Shown: positions 36,906 through 44,943 of the stretch, one piece after another
How positions within the stretch are numbered: the stretch's first letter is position 1
Layout: each line of letters opens with the position of its first letter
NCBI RefSeq assembly: GCF_018966525.1
Contig: NZ_CP076607.1
Coordinates: forward strand, 1 to 64,000
Source: Paenibacillus sophorae
GTDB lineage: Bacteria > Bacillota > Bacilli > Paenibacillales > Paenibacillaceae
Length of the DNA stretch: 64,000 nucleotides
Direction of reading: 5' to 3'
Made by a program: the position numbers and the translations under genes
Notes under the pieces: generated by a model
Told to the model about the DNA's origin: nothing
The model's input: the letters and a program-made list of their open reading frames with translations, nothing else
Databases searched by the model: none

Positions 36906-37142
36906 TGATTACACCTCCTGATATTTTATACAGCGTGCTTTTAACGAAAAGCTCCGCCGATCCTACGCAGGCATTAGAAAAGCCTCCGCAGATTCACGAA
37001 GGCTTGATAAAACGGTAGGAACACGGCATCACCGTTTCCTTTGTTTCTATCATAACACCTCGGTAGGGAATTAAGCCTTGCGGCACCTACTGTCTACGGC
37101 AAGCATATTCAAAGTCAAGTTGAAGACCTTAACTCATCACAA
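36906..37142 (-). ncRNA. L10 leader (autoregulatory RNA)
   Basis: The minus strand contains the recognisable L10-leader core: CCGTAGACAGTAGGTGC (about 37102-37086), then AAGGCTTAATTCCCTACC (37080-37063) and GAGGTGTTATGATAG. This is the kink-turn/loop structure bound by L10(L12)4. Downstream hairpins follow: AACGGT/ACCGTT (37012-37036), then AAGCCTTCG/CGGAGGCTT (36980-37005) followed by TTTTCT, which can act as the attenuator. It regulates rplJ-rplL. Confidence 0.85.
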
Positions 37143-37149
37143 CTGTTAT

Positions 37150-37178
37150 AGATTATCAAAGATTGTCCCGAGAGTCAA
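37150..37178 (-). promoter_or_regulatory. rplJ-rplL promoter
   Basis: On the minus strand TTGACT (37178-37173), a 17-nt spacer and TAATCT (37155-37150) lie just downstream of the rplA stop. Transcription would start near 37143, matching the 5' end of the L10 leader. Confidence 0.75.
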
Positions 37179-37185
37179 TCCTGAA

Positions 37186-37878
37186 TTATCTGTAAGAAGC
37201 TGTGCTTACACGAGCGCTTGGTCCCATAGTCGAAGATACGGCGATGCCTTTGAGGTATACCCCTTTGGCTGCAGCCGGTTTCGCACGGTTCAACGCATCG
37301 ATAAGTGCTTTAAGGTTCTCGTTCAGTTGAGCAGCATCAAAGGACACTTTGCCGATTGGCGCGTGAATTTGACCCGCTTTGTCCAGACGGTACTCGATTT
37401 TACCGGCTTTGATTTCTTGAACAGCCTTGGCAACATCGAATGTAACCGTGCCGGCTTTAGGGTTAGGCATAAGGCCTTTACCGCCGAGCAGACGGCCCAA
37501 TTTACCGACTTCACTCATCATATCAGGTGTAGCTACGCAGACGTCGAACTCGAACCAGCCTTGTTGGATTTTGTTGATCATATCTTGATCGCCAACAAAA
37601 TCGGCGCCAGCCGCTTCCGCTTCCTTCGCTTTGTCACCTTTCGCAAATACAAGCACGCGCTGGGTTTTGCCTGTGCCATGAGGCAGGACAACAACGCCGC
37701 GAACGGCTTGGTCTTGTTTACGAGGGTCTACGCCCAGACGGACAGCCGCTTCAACGGTTTCGTCGAATTTGGCAGTTGCCGCCTTCTTCACAAGCTCAAC
37801 GGCTTCCGAAGGCTCGTAAGTTGCTTCGCTGTCAACCAGCTTGGCAGCTTCCAGGTATTTCTTACCATGTTTAGCCAT
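37186..37878 (-). CDS. rplA: 50S ribosomal protein L1
   Basis: A 230-aa L1 of the mobile stalk that escorts tRNA out of the E site. It shows AKHGKKYLEAAKLVDSEATY, the signature GRLLGGKGLMPNPKAGTVT and C-terminal IGKVSFDAAQLNENLKALID. I chose ATG 37878, with AAAGGAGGAAC upstream; the frame is open 15 codons further. It follows rplK by 84 nt. L1 can repress its own mRNA in other bacteria. Confidence 0.96.
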   Translation of the reverse strand: MAKHGKKYLEAAKLVDSEATYEPSEAVELVKKAATAKFDETVEAAVRLGVDPRKQDQAVRGVVVLPHGTGKTQRVLVFAKGDKAKEAEAAGADFVGDQDMINKIQQGWFEFDVCVATPDMMSEVGKLGRLLGGKGLMPNPKAGTVTFDVAKAVQEIKAGKIEYRLDKAGQIHAPIGKVSFDAAQLNENLKALIDALNRAKPAAAKGVYLKGIAVSSTMGPSARVSTASYR

Positions 37879-37962
37879 GAAAATGTTCCTCCTTTGTGGT
37901 ATTAGCGGAATATCCTCCCACATAATGAGGTCTCTAAGAGACCCGTCTGCACGAAGTCGAAA

Positions 37963-38388
37963 TTAGTCTTCGATCGTGATGCCCATGCTGCGGGCAGTTC
38001 CTTCAACCATACGCATAGCCGCTTCCACGGATGCAGCGTTCAGGTCAGGCATTTTTTGCTCGGCGATTTCACGCACTGCGGCGCGGTTCAGCTTTGCAAC
38101 TTTTTTCTTGTTCGGTTCGCCGGAGCCTTTTTCTACTTTCGCAGCGATGCGGAGCAGAACAGCAGCCGGAGGAGTTTTGGTGATGAACGTAAAGGAACGA
38201 TCCTCGAATACCGTGATTTCAACCGGAATAATCAGACCGGCTTGGTCGGCGGTACGGGCGTTGAATTCCTTACAGAATGCCATGATGTTGACACCTGCTT
38301 GACCAAGCGCCGGACCTACCGGAGGCGCAGGGTTCGCTTTCCCTGCAGGAATCTGCAGTTTCACCATCTTGATAACTTTTTTAGCCAT
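37963..38388 (-). CDS. rplK: 50S ribosomal protein L11
   Basis: A 141-aa L11 of the GTPase-associated centre and the partner of RelA in the stringent response. The N-terminal AKKVIKMVKLQIPAGKANPA, then PPVGPALGQAGVNIMAFCKE and the C-terminal RNA-binding domain are standard. AGGAGG lies 8 nt before ATG 38388; a GTG three codons earlier is rejected as too close. The short palindrome CGAACGGC/GCCGTTCG (38422-38439) lies in the nusG-rplK gap. Confidence 0.97.
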   Translation of the reverse strand: MAKKVIKMVKLQIPAGKANPAPPVGPALGQAGVNIMAFCKEFNARTADQAGLIIPVEITVFEDRSFTFITKTPPAAVLLRIAAKVEKGSGEPNKKKVAKLNRAAVREIAEQKMPDLNAASVEAAMRMVEGTARSMGITIED

Positions 38389-38458
38389 GAGTGACACCTC
38401 CTTGACTTAAATACTGGACTTCGAACGGCAAGCCGTTCGTTCACAAGAAACCCTTGTG

Positions 38459-38992
38459 TTATATTTTCTCCACTTGAGTGAAATCCAACTCCAGCGGGGT
38501 TTCTCTTCCAAACATGTTCACATGAACCTTGATCTTGCTCTTGTCAGCCAAAATTTCTTCCACGGAGCCCACAAAATTCGCAAAAGGACCAACCATAATG
38601 CGTACGGATTCCTTGATTTCGAAATCGATCTTCGGTTTCGGCTCAACCATGCCCATATGCTTCAGAATTTGCTCAACCTCTTCCGGAAGCAATGCGGTTG
38701 GCTTGGAACCCGAACCCGTCGAACCTACGAATCCCGTAACGCCCGGCGTGTTGCGGACAACATACCAGGAATCATCCGTCTGAATCATTTCCACCAAAAC
38801 ATAACCGGGGTAAACTTTACGCATGACGGCCTTCTTCTTGCCGTCTTTGTTTACCACTTCTTCTTCCATAGGAACAAGAACGCGGAATATTTTGTCTTCC
38901 ATGCCCATGGACTCAACGCGCTTTTCCAAATTGGCTTTGACCTTGTTCTCATACCCAGAGTAGGTATGAACGACGTACCATCTTTTTTCCAT
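38459..38992 (-). CDS. nusG: Transcription termination/antitermination factor NusG
   Basis: A 177-aa factor binding the RNA polymerase clamp. The NGN domain spans ~1-110 (EKRWYVVHTYSGYENKVKAN, RKVYPGYVLVEMI, VRNTPGVTGFVGSTG) and the C-terminal KOW domain ~125-177 (GPFANFVGSVEEI). In Bacillales NusG stimulates pausing and Rho function and couples to S10. It follows secE by 21 nt. Confidence 0.97.
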   Translation of the reverse strand: MEKRWYVVHTYSGYENKVKANLEKRVESMGMEDKIFRVLVPMEEEVVNKDGKKKAVMRKVYPGYVLVEMIQTDDSWYVVRNTPGVTGFVGSTGSGSKPTALLPEEVEQILKHMGMVEPKPKIDFEIKESVRIMVGPFANFVGSVEEILADKSKIKVHVNMFGRETPLELDFTQVEKI

Positions 38993-39013
38993 ATCAAGCC
39001 ACCTGGGACCTCT

Positions 39014-39205
39014 CTAAATAATCGCTTCGATCACAGCGGAAATACCGATGTCCAGAACCCAGAAATAAAGCGCGACAACTACGATTGTACCTAGAACGAT
39101 CAATGTATAGTTGGTTAGTTCTTTACGACTGGGCCATCGAACCTTCTTAAGTTCAGTCCAGCTCTCAGTGAAAAAGGAAAACAAAGACTTAAAACTGCGT
39201 TTCAC
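39014..39205 (-). CDS. secE: Protein translocase subunit SecE
   Basis: A 63-aa single-span SecE, the short Gram-positive form. The amphipathic surface helix (SFFTESWTELKKVRWPSRKE) is followed by one membrane segment (TLIVLGTIVVVALYFWVLDI). It clamps SecY (gene at 9999). It is encoded between rpmG (21 nt) and nusG, as in most Firmicutes. Confidence 0.96.
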   Translation of the reverse strand: MKRSFKSLFSFFTESWTELKKVRWPSRKELTNYTLIVLGTIVVVALYFWVLDIGISAVIEAII

Positions 39206-39226
39206 GCCGACTACACCTCCAACAAA

Positions 39227-39376
39227 CTATCTAGTTTCGCGATGAGGAGTTTGCGCGTTGCAAAACTTGCAAAACTTCTTCAACTCCATGCGGTCGGGAT
39301 GATTACGCTTGTTTTTGGTCGTCGCGTAGTTTCTTTGTTTGCAACTTGTACAAGCCAAAGTGATAATTACCCGCAT
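39227..39376 (-). CDS. rpmG: 50S ribosomal protein L33, zinc-binding type
   Basis: A 49-aa L33 (MRVIITLACTSCKQRNYATT ... MELKKFCKFCNAQTPHRETR). The two CxxC pairs (CTSC, CKFC) mark the zinc-containing form; Bacillales usually encode more than one L33. GGGAGG lies 8 nt before ATG 39376. The frame is open further upstream, but the family start and ribosome-binding site fix this one. It leads the rpmG-secE-nusG unit. Confidence 0.95.
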   Translation of the reverse strand: MRVIITLACTSCKQRNYATTKNKRNHPDRMELKKFCKFCNAQTPHRETR

Positions 39377-39733
39377 GCTGTGCACCTCCCGAAACGTCCT
39401 CTCGATTCGCAGAACCGAAAGACGCAAAAATTGATCCCATGAAAAAACGGCTGACCGTTCTTTTCGTGGATGGCATCTCTTTTTCAAAACATAATCAAAG
39501 CTCCAGCCAAAAGCCTCAACTTTGTTTATATTCAAAAAAAGCCGCGAATTTGGGCCTACCTAAAACACTTTATCATAACGCCAAGCCCAATGTCAACGAA
39601 AATTCCCGCATTTCTGAAACAACTTGTCCAAGCGTGTCCGCATTCCTTATTCTCCAGCTTTCACTTGCATCCGCCGGTCTGATATCTAGTATTATATATT
39701 TCCGCCATAGTTAAACCATCCGACAGTTCTCCA
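39377..39733. other. Gene-free region between rpmG and the sigH terminator
   Basis: I see no coding gene. It holds the rpmG promoter (39566-39596) and, on the minus strand, an untranslated leader of roughly 190 nt containing several A/T-rich stretches. No T-box or riboswitch signature was recognised. Confidence 0.6.
39566..39596 (-). promoter_or_regulatory. rpmG-secE-nusG promoter
   Basis: On the minus strand a consensus TTGACA (39596-39591) is followed by TATGATAAAG, whose best -10 (GATAAA or ATAAAG) is 16-17 nt downstream. The -35 is strong and the -10 is imperfect. Confidence 0.6.
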
Positions 39734-39736
39734 ATT

Positions 39737-39762
39737 AAAAAAAGACTCGTATACGAGCCTTT
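39737..39762 (-). terminator. sigH terminator
   Basis: On the minus strand GGCTCGTATACGAGTC folds into a hairpin followed by seven T residues. It begins about 20 nt after the sigH stop codon and separates sigH from rpmG. Confidence 0.88.
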
Positions 39763-39780
39763 CCGGTTCATATTATATCA

Positions 39781-40425
39781 CTAATTGTCACGCACTTCCA
39801 GATATCTTTCCAGTTTCCGCTTTACCCGCTGCAGAGCGTTGTCAATCGACTTCACATGCCGCTTCAAATCCTCGGCGATTTCCTGATAGGATCGTCCATC
39901 GAGATAGAGCATCAGCACTTTACGCTCTAAATCGCTGAGAATTTCGGCCATCTTGTCCTCAAGTCCGATGAATTCCTCCTGATTGATAATCAGTTCTTCG
40001 GGGTCCAGCACCTGCGAGCCGCAAATGACGTCCATCAGAGTACGATCCGAATCCTCATCATAAATCGGCTTGTCCAAAGAGACGTAAGAATTAAGCGGAA
40101 TATGCTTCTGGCGTGTGGCCGTCTTGATGGCTGTAATAATCTGCCGGGTAATACACAGCTCGGCAAACGCCTTGAACGAAGACAACTTGTCGCCCTTAAA
40201 ATCACGAATCGCCTTATAAAGGCCGATCATGCCTTCCTGCACAATATCCTCGCGATCCGCTCCGATCAGAAAATAGGACCGGGCCTTCGCGCGCACAAAA
40301 TTGCGGTATTTGTTGATCAGATGTTCCAACGCGCCACCGTCACCGCTTCGAAAAGCTTCGACGATGTCTTCATCGCTTATGAATTCATACTCGGAAAGCA
40401 CTAGTTCCTTGAGGTCGACACTCAC
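39781..40425 (-). CDS. sigH: RNA polymerase sigma-H factor
   Basis: A 214-aa sigma-70-family factor (SigH/Spo0H) controlling the transition to stationary phase and early sporulation in Bacillales. Region 2 includes YFLIGADREDIVQEGMIGLY and the -10-binding FKAFAELCITRQIITAIKTA. Region 4 has the helix-turn-helix MLYLDGRSYQEIAEDLKRHV with VKSIDNALQRVKRKLERYL. I place the start at GTG 40425 (SVDLKELVLSEYEFISDEDI), after GGGGGGAT; the frame is open 11 codons more. Confidence 0.94.
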   Translation of the reverse strand: MSVDLKELVLSEYEFISDEDIVEAFRSGDGGALEHLINKYRNFVRAKARSYFLIGADREDIVQEGMIGLYKAIRDFKGDKLSSFKAFAELCITRQIITAIKTATRQKHIPLNSYVSLDKPIYDEDSDRTLMDVICGSQVLDPEELIINQEEFIGLEDKMAEILSDLERKVLMLYLDGRSYQEIAEDLKRHVKSIDNALQRVKRKLERYLEVRDN

Positions 40426-40482
40426 CAAGAATCCCCCCGGCTGCAACGCAGGACGCATCGTTACTTCGTGAAATATACGAAC

Positions 40483-40512
40483 AGTATATATTACGTTACC
40501 TTACACCGTCAA
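40483..40512 (-). promoter_or_regulatory. sigH promoter
   Basis: On the minus strand TTGACG (40512-40507), an 18-nt spacer and TATACT (40488-40483) make a likely sigma-A promoter about 50 nt before the GTG start. In B. subtilis sigH is repressed by AbrB; no specific site can be recognised here. Confidence 0.6.
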
Positions 40513-40589
40513 TAACCGTTTAACCAAGTATCGATCATCAATAACATAAAATTACAGTTTTCCGGAGCTTCTCTAACATGTCCGGATAC

Positions 40590-41111
40590 TTATTGTCTTC
40601 GCCAATCTTCCAGCCGGCTGCGCACTTCGGGCGGCAACTTGTCCTCAAGGGTGTGCCGGGAGGAGCGGGGGTTTCGCGGTTCGATTGTCTTTTTGACCTC
40701 CCGCTGCATTTCTTCCACTTCCAGCCGGAGCTCCCTGGCCGAAACGCGCAGGGCTCCCTGCGCAAAAATAACATGCTGCTCGGTAGAATCGCTGGTGGCC
40801 ACATAAATCTGCCGGCGGCGGTGGCTATACTCTCCGACCAGCCGCTCGATGCACTCATCCGCCGTTTCTTTTTCCTTCGTGAAATAGACTTGAACTTTGC
40901 CCTGGACAAAAGAACGGCCGAGGCCCGGCACCCGATAGGCGTCGAACACGGCGATGACCCGCCGCCCCGAGTAGGCCTGATAATCGGCGAGCAAATCGAG
41001 CAGCCGGTCACGAGCTTCCTGCATGCCGGTCTGGGAAAGCGCGGCGAGCTCCGGCCAGTCGCCGATTATATTATATCCGTCCACCAGCAACACATCGCGC
41101 AGGTCCCTCAT
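40590..41111 (-). CDS. rae1: NYN/PIN-like endoribonuclease Rae1 (YacP)
   Basis: A 173-aa NYN-domain nuclease. Acidic residues of the active site occur in LLVDGYNIIGDWPEL (start), AVFDAYRVPG, KETADECIERLV and VATSDSTEQHV. Rae1 of B. subtilis cleaves certain mRNAs in the ribosomal A site. The C-terminal ~40 residues are a charged extension. The gene begins 2 nt after rlmB ends, in the gltX-cysE-cysS-mrnC-rlmB-rae1 order. Confidence 0.9.
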   Translation of the reverse strand: MRDLRDVLLVDGYNIIGDWPELAALSQTGMQEARDRLLDLLADYQAYSGRRVIAVFDAYRVPGLGRSFVQGKVQVYFTKEKETADECIERLVGEYSHRRRQIYVATSDSTEQHVIFAQGALRVSARELRLEVEEMQREVKKTIEPRNPRSSRHTLEDKLPPEVRSRLEDWRRQ

Positions 41112-41113
41112 CG

Positions 41114-41878
41114 CTATTCCGGTCTGCGACGGCGCCGCAGCACCTCGTACATAATGACGCCCGCGGCTACGGAAGCATTGAGTGAGTTAATTCTACCAAC
41201 CATCGGAAGCTTCAGCAGCATATCGCATTTTTCGCGGATCAGCCGGCCCATGCCCTTGCTCTCGTTCCCGATCACTACCGCAACCGGACCGGTAAAGATA
41301 TCGGAGCCGAACAAATCCTGATCCGTATTGACATCCGTTCCGACAACCCAAATTCCAAGCTCTTTCAGCCGGTCAATTGTCTGCCCCAGGTTCGTTACCC
41401 GTGCAACGGGCACATATTCCACCGCACCGGCAGAAGTCCTCGATACCGTGGCTGTTATTTGCGCAGAACGCCGTTTAGGCACAATCACACCGTGCACCCC
41501 GGTGCAATCGGCGCTGCGGAGGATTGAACCAAGGTTATGCGGATCTTCTATTTCGTCCAGAAGCAGCAGGAACGGAGGCTCCCCCTTAGCTTCGGCGGCC
41601 GCCAACAGATCCTCGACTTCCGCGTAGGCGTAAGGAGCGGCCTGGGCAACCACTCCCTGATGCTGCAATCCGGGAGCGAGCTGGTCCAGCTTGCGTTTGT
41701 CCACATGCTGGATAATGACGCCCGCCTGACGGGCCTCGGCCACAATGGGAGCCGTCAGCGCTTTTTGCGCGTTCTCCGCAATCCATATTTTATTAAGAGT
41801 CCGGCCTGCGCGCAGCGCTTCAAGCACTGAATGCTTGCCGGCCAATATTTCTTCGCTATTATCGTAATCTTCAACCAT
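41114..41878 (-). CDS. rlmB: 23S rRNA (guanosine-2'-O) methyltransferase RlmB
   Basis: A 254-aa SPOUT (SpoU) methyltransferase. An L30e-like RNA-binding N-terminal domain (GKHSVLEALRAGRTLNKIWI) is followed by the trefoil-knot motifs LLLDEIEDPHNLGSILRSAD, VVIGNESKGMGRLI and RINSLNASVAAGVIMYEVLR. GGGAGGATAC precedes the ATG. It modifies G2251 (E. coli numbering) in related proteins. Same operon as mrnC and rae1. Confidence 0.93.
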   Translation of the reverse strand: MVEDYDNSEEILAGKHSVLEALRAGRTLNKIWIAENAQKALTAPIVAEARQAGVIIQHVDKRKLDQLAPGLQHQGVVAQAAPYAYAEVEDLLAAAEAKGEPPFLLLLDEIEDPHNLGSILRSADCTGVHGVIVPKRRSAQITATVSRTSAGAVEYVPVARVTNLGQTIDRLKELGIWVVGTDVNTDQDLFGSDIFTGPVAVVIGNESKGMGRLIREKCDMLLKLPMVGRINSLNASVAAGVIMYEVLRRRRRPE

Positions 41879-41896
41879 AGTTGTATCCTCCCGGTT

Positions 41897-42307
41897 CTAA
41901 CTTTCCATTTGCTGAATGCCGCTGTGTATCAATTCCTGCAGCCTTGCCTGCTGCCCCGTGTAATAAAGATAGCCGATCAGGCATTCGAAGGCCGTGGCGT
42001 AGCGGTACTCCAGCACATCGGCATTTTTCGGTATGGTGCCTGACTTAGCGTTGCGTCCCTGCCGAATGATGTCCTTCTCTTCATCCGTAAGCTCCGGTTC
42101 CAACAAATTTAGAATCTTGCTCTGCGCTTTGGCCGACACGAAACCGGTCGCAGCGCGGTGAAGATGATTTGGGCGCAGGTTGGGACGCGAAATGAGATAC
42201 TGCCGTACCGCCACCTCATAAATCGCGTCTCCGATATAGGCCAGCACAATAGGCGAAATCAGCTTGACCGGCTTGGAAGGCGAATAAGGAAACCAGCCTT
42301 CGCTCAT
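41897..42307 (-). CDS. mrnC: Mini-ribonuclease III
   Basis: A 136-aa RNase III catalytic domain without a double-stranded RNA-binding domain. It matures 23S rRNA in B. subtilis. The active-site segment is LAYIGDAIYEVAVRQYL, with the conserved second cluster YRYATAFECLIGYLYYTGQ. I prefer the ATG at 42307, which overlaps the cysS stop as ATGA; a GTG at 42319 is an alternative four codons longer. Confidence 0.92.
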   Translation of the reverse strand: MSEGWFPYSPSKPVKLISPIVLAYIGDAIYEVAVRQYLISRPNLRPNHLHRAATGFVSAKAQSKILNLLEPELTDEEKDIIRQGRNAKSGTIPKNADVLEYRYATAFECLIGYLYYTGQQARLQELIHSGIQQMES

Positions 42308-43710
42308 TTGCGCTTCCACCGCATTCCCTGCGGAGTGTCTTCCAGCACAATACCCATTCCGTTTAAAATATCGCGAATTTCATCGGCCCGGCTCCAGTTC
42401 TTCGCTTTCCGCGCTTCCACGCGCTCCTCGATCAGGCGCTCTATTTCGTCGTCGGCGTCCTCTTCTTCCGTTTCGGGAACAAGCCGAAGCACGGCGTTCA
42501 TCTCTTCAAAAGCCTTCAGCAGCGCAGCCAGATCGGCCGCTGGCAGATTATTGTCCGCCATTGCCAAATTGGCTGCGTTCACCCATTCGAATACGGCCGT
42601 AATTGCGTCCGGCGTGTTGAAATCGTCCTGCATTTTTTCATGATACTGCTTCAAAATGGCCTCAAGCTTAGCCGAGAGATCTTCACTCGCTCCTCCTGCG
42701 GCGTCGCCTCCTGCCAAATCTAGGCGGTACTTGACGTTTCCTGCGGCGCTTGCTATACGTTCAACGCTTTTCTCCGCGGACTGCAGCGACTCTTCGCCGA
42801 AGTTCAGCGGGTTCCGGTAATGCGTCGCGAGCATGAAGTAGCGGATCGCCCCCGCTTTGTAGCGGCTGAGGAAATCCTTGACGAGCAGACCGTTGCCGAG
42901 TGATTTCGACATTTTTTCATCGCCGATGTTGAGAAAGCCGTTATGCATCCAATAATTCGAGAGCGGCTTGCCGGTCAGCGCCTCGCTCTGCGCGCATTCG
43001 CATTCATGATGCGGAAAGGTCAAATCCTGCCCGCCGCCATGGATATCGATGGTATCGCCTAAAAATTCGCGCACCATCGCCGAGCACTCGATATGCCAGC
43101 CGGGGCGTCCGTCTCCCCATGGGCTGTGCCAGAAGATCTCACCTGGCTTCGCTCCTTTCCACAGTACGAAGTCTTCAGGATTCTCCTTGCGCGAATCGAC
43201 TTCAACGCGTATGCCGAACTGAAGCTCCTCCAGGTTCTGTCGGGACAGCTTGCCGTAGCTCTCAAATTTGGCGGTGCGGTAGAAGACATCCCCGCCGCTT
43301 TCGTAGGCATAGCCTTTATCCACCAATTCTTTGATAAATTCGATAATCAGATCCATGCTCTGCGTTACGCGCGGATTCCGGGTTGCCCGCCGCACGCCGA
43401 GCCCCTCGTTATCCTTCAAGAAAGCCTCAATAAACATTTCGGCCATTTCGGGCACGGTCATGTTCATCTCCTCGGCCTTGCGAATCAGCTTGTCGTCCAC
43501 ATCCGTAAAGTTGACCACATAATCGACTTCGTTGCCGAGCTGCTCAAGATAGCTGCGAACGATATCGAACACGATGACCGGCCTCGCATTTCCGATATGG
43601 ATGTATCCGTATACGGTCGGACCGCATACATACATTTTGACTTTGCCCGGGACAAGTGGAATGAATTCCTCCTTGCTCCGTGATAATGTATTGTAAATAG
43701 TGAGCGCCAT
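42304..43710 (-). CDS. cysS: Cysteine-tRNA ligase
   Basis: A 468-aa class I synthetase. The HIGH motif is in YIHIGNARP, the KMSKS motif in EKMSKSLGN, and zinc ligands include the cysteine in VCGPTVYGY and CSAMVREF plus HHECECAQSEA. The start is ATG 43710 (ALTIYNTLSRSKEEFIPLVP) with AAAGGA 9 nt upstream; a TTG three codons earlier is rejected. It lies downstream of cysE, so both are under the T-box at 44567-44882, and it overlaps mrnC by 4 nt. Confidence 0.96.
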   Translation of the reverse strand: MALTIYNTLSRSKEEFIPLVPGKVKMYVCGPTVYGYIHIGNARPVIVFDIVRSYLEQLGNEVDYVVNFTDVDDKLIRKAEEMNMTVPEMAEMFIEAFLKDNEGLGVRRATRNPRVTQSMDLIIEFIKELVDKGYAYESGGDVFYRTAKFESYGKLSRQNLEELQFGIRVEVDSRKENPEDFVLWKGAKPGEIFWHSPWGDGRPGWHIECSAMVREFLGDTIDIHGGGQDLTFPHHECECAQSEALTGKPLSNYWMHNGFLNIGDEKMSKSLGNGLLVKDFLSRYKAGAIRYFMLATHYRNPLNFGEESLQSAEKSVERIASAAGNVKYRLDLAGGDAAGGASEDLSAKLEAILKQYHEKMQDDFNTPDAITAVFEWVNAANLAMADNNLPAADLAALLKAFEEMNAVLRLVPETEEEDADDEIERLIEERVEARKAKNWSRADEIRDILNGMGIVLEDTPQGMRWKRK

Positions 43711-43763
43711 ACTGCTCAATCCTTTCTCGCTCGGCCTTTTCAGGGCCGTCGCCAGTTGCCTGG

Positions 43764-44456
43764 TTAAATTTCGTAATCTCCGAAATACTGCTCGCTTTCC
43801 AGCCGGCGCTGCTCCGCCTTTTGCCCGTCTTCCCCGCCGATCTGCTGGCGCAGCTCTTCGATTTCTTTTTGCAGAAAACGCAAGGAATCGATAACCGGAT
43901 CGGGCAGCTTCGTATGATCCAGTCTGTCTCTTACCCGCTCTCCGTTGCGCTTCACGATGCGGCCGGGATTGCCCACAACCGTACTGTTGTCCGGCACTTC
44001 CCGCAGCACGACCGAGTTCGAGCCGACATTGCAGTTATCTCCAATCCGGAATGAACCGAGCACTTTGGCACCGGAGCCGATAACCACATTATTGCCAACG
44101 GTTGGATGGCGCTTCCCTTTCTCTTTACCCGTTCCTCCCAGTGTGACCCCCTGGTAGATGATAACATCGTCGCCAATCTCGCAAGTTTCTCCAATAACCA
44201 CGCCCATACCGTGATCGATGAACATTCTCCTGCCTATACGCGCGCCGGGATGAATCTCAATACCCGTCATAAACCGGCTGAATTGCGACACCATGCGCGC
44301 CACCGTAAACCATTCGCGTCTGTATAAGCGATGGGCAATCCGGTGAGCCCAGATCGCATGCAGACCGGCATAAGTAAAGAAGACCTCGAACCGGTTGCGG
44401 GCCGCAGGATCATTGTCAAGCACGACCTGAATGTCCGATTTGATATGCTCAAACAT
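43764..44456 (-). CDS. cysE: Serine O-acetyltransferase
   Basis: A 230-aa short-form CysE that makes O-acetylserine for cysteine synthesis. After an N-terminal helical part, the left-handed beta-helix hexapeptide repeats carry the catalytic residues in EIHPGARIGRRMFIDHGMGV and VGNNVVIGSGAKVLGSFRIG. A charged C-terminal tail (RQQIGGEDGQKAEQRRLESE) follows. GGAGGGGG precedes ATG 44456. The gene is first behind a T-box leader, so it is induced when cysteinyl-tRNA is uncharged. Confidence 0.95.
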   Translation of the reverse strand: MFEHIKSDIQVVLDNDPAARNRFEVFFTYAGLHAIWAHRIAHRLYRREWFTVARMVSQFSRFMTGIEIHPGARIGRRMFIDHGMGVVIGETCEIGDDVIIYQGVTLGGTGKEKGKRHPTVGNNVVIGSGAKVLGSFRIGDNCNVGSNSVVLREVPDNSTVVGNPGRIVKRNGERVRDRLDHTKLPDPVIDSLRFLQKEIEELRQQIGGEDGQKAEQRRLESEQYFGDYEI

Positions 44457-44566
44457 CGCGGTTCCCCCTCCATGCTTCCTCGCCTCCTGTTGTCAGGCAG
44501 AGCGAAGAAGTTAATCCGCTATTTCTGTGATCTCTATAAGCGGCCGCTGCAGTCTCTTATATTTCA

Positions 44567-44882
44567 ACAAAAAACGCCCCTGCAGCATAAAGCTGCAGAG
44601 ACGTCGTCGCGCGGTCCCACTCTGCTTGGACAATGGGCTCCCCGCCTTAAAAACGGCAGGTTCCTTGTCCCCCTCAGCATCCGTAACGGTGATGTTTCCG
44701 GCGCGGCCTAACGGTGCCTATTACCAGCAACCGCTCAACCGCACAGCTCACAGGCGCATTTTCCACGGTGTGCCATGAATAACTTCCAGCCTGAAAAGGC
44801 AGGCCTTTTCGCGGTTATTCTCTCTGTAAATGGCTGTTATACGTGTACTTCTCCTGATCACAGCTTTTTCGATTATTTTCTA
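44567..44882 (-). promoter_or_regulatory. T-box riboswitch for cysE-cysS
   Basis: The T-box itself, AGAGTGGGACCGCGC, is at 44623-44609 on the minus strand. It is followed by the terminator stem GTCTCTGCAGC / GCTGCAGGGGC and TTTTTT (to 44567). Stem I lies at about 44650-44815. A UGC triplet at 44679-44677 (in GGATGCTGAGG) is a plausible cysteine specifier, agreeing with the genes controlled; another UGC occurs near 44753. The terminator lies 110 nt before cysE. Confidence 0.9.
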
Positions 44883-44888
44883 TCTTAT

Positions 44889-44917
44889 ATCTTAGCGAAA
44901 AGCGCAAGGACTGACAA
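44889..44917 (-). promoter_or_regulatory. cysE-cysS promoter
   Basis: On the minus strand TTGTCA (44917-44912), a 17-nt spacer and TAAGAT (44894-44889) lie just after the gltX stop and upstream of the T-box leader. Confidence 0.7.
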
Positions 44918-44943
44918 GGGCATTTGCCTATTCCCCAGGCCTT

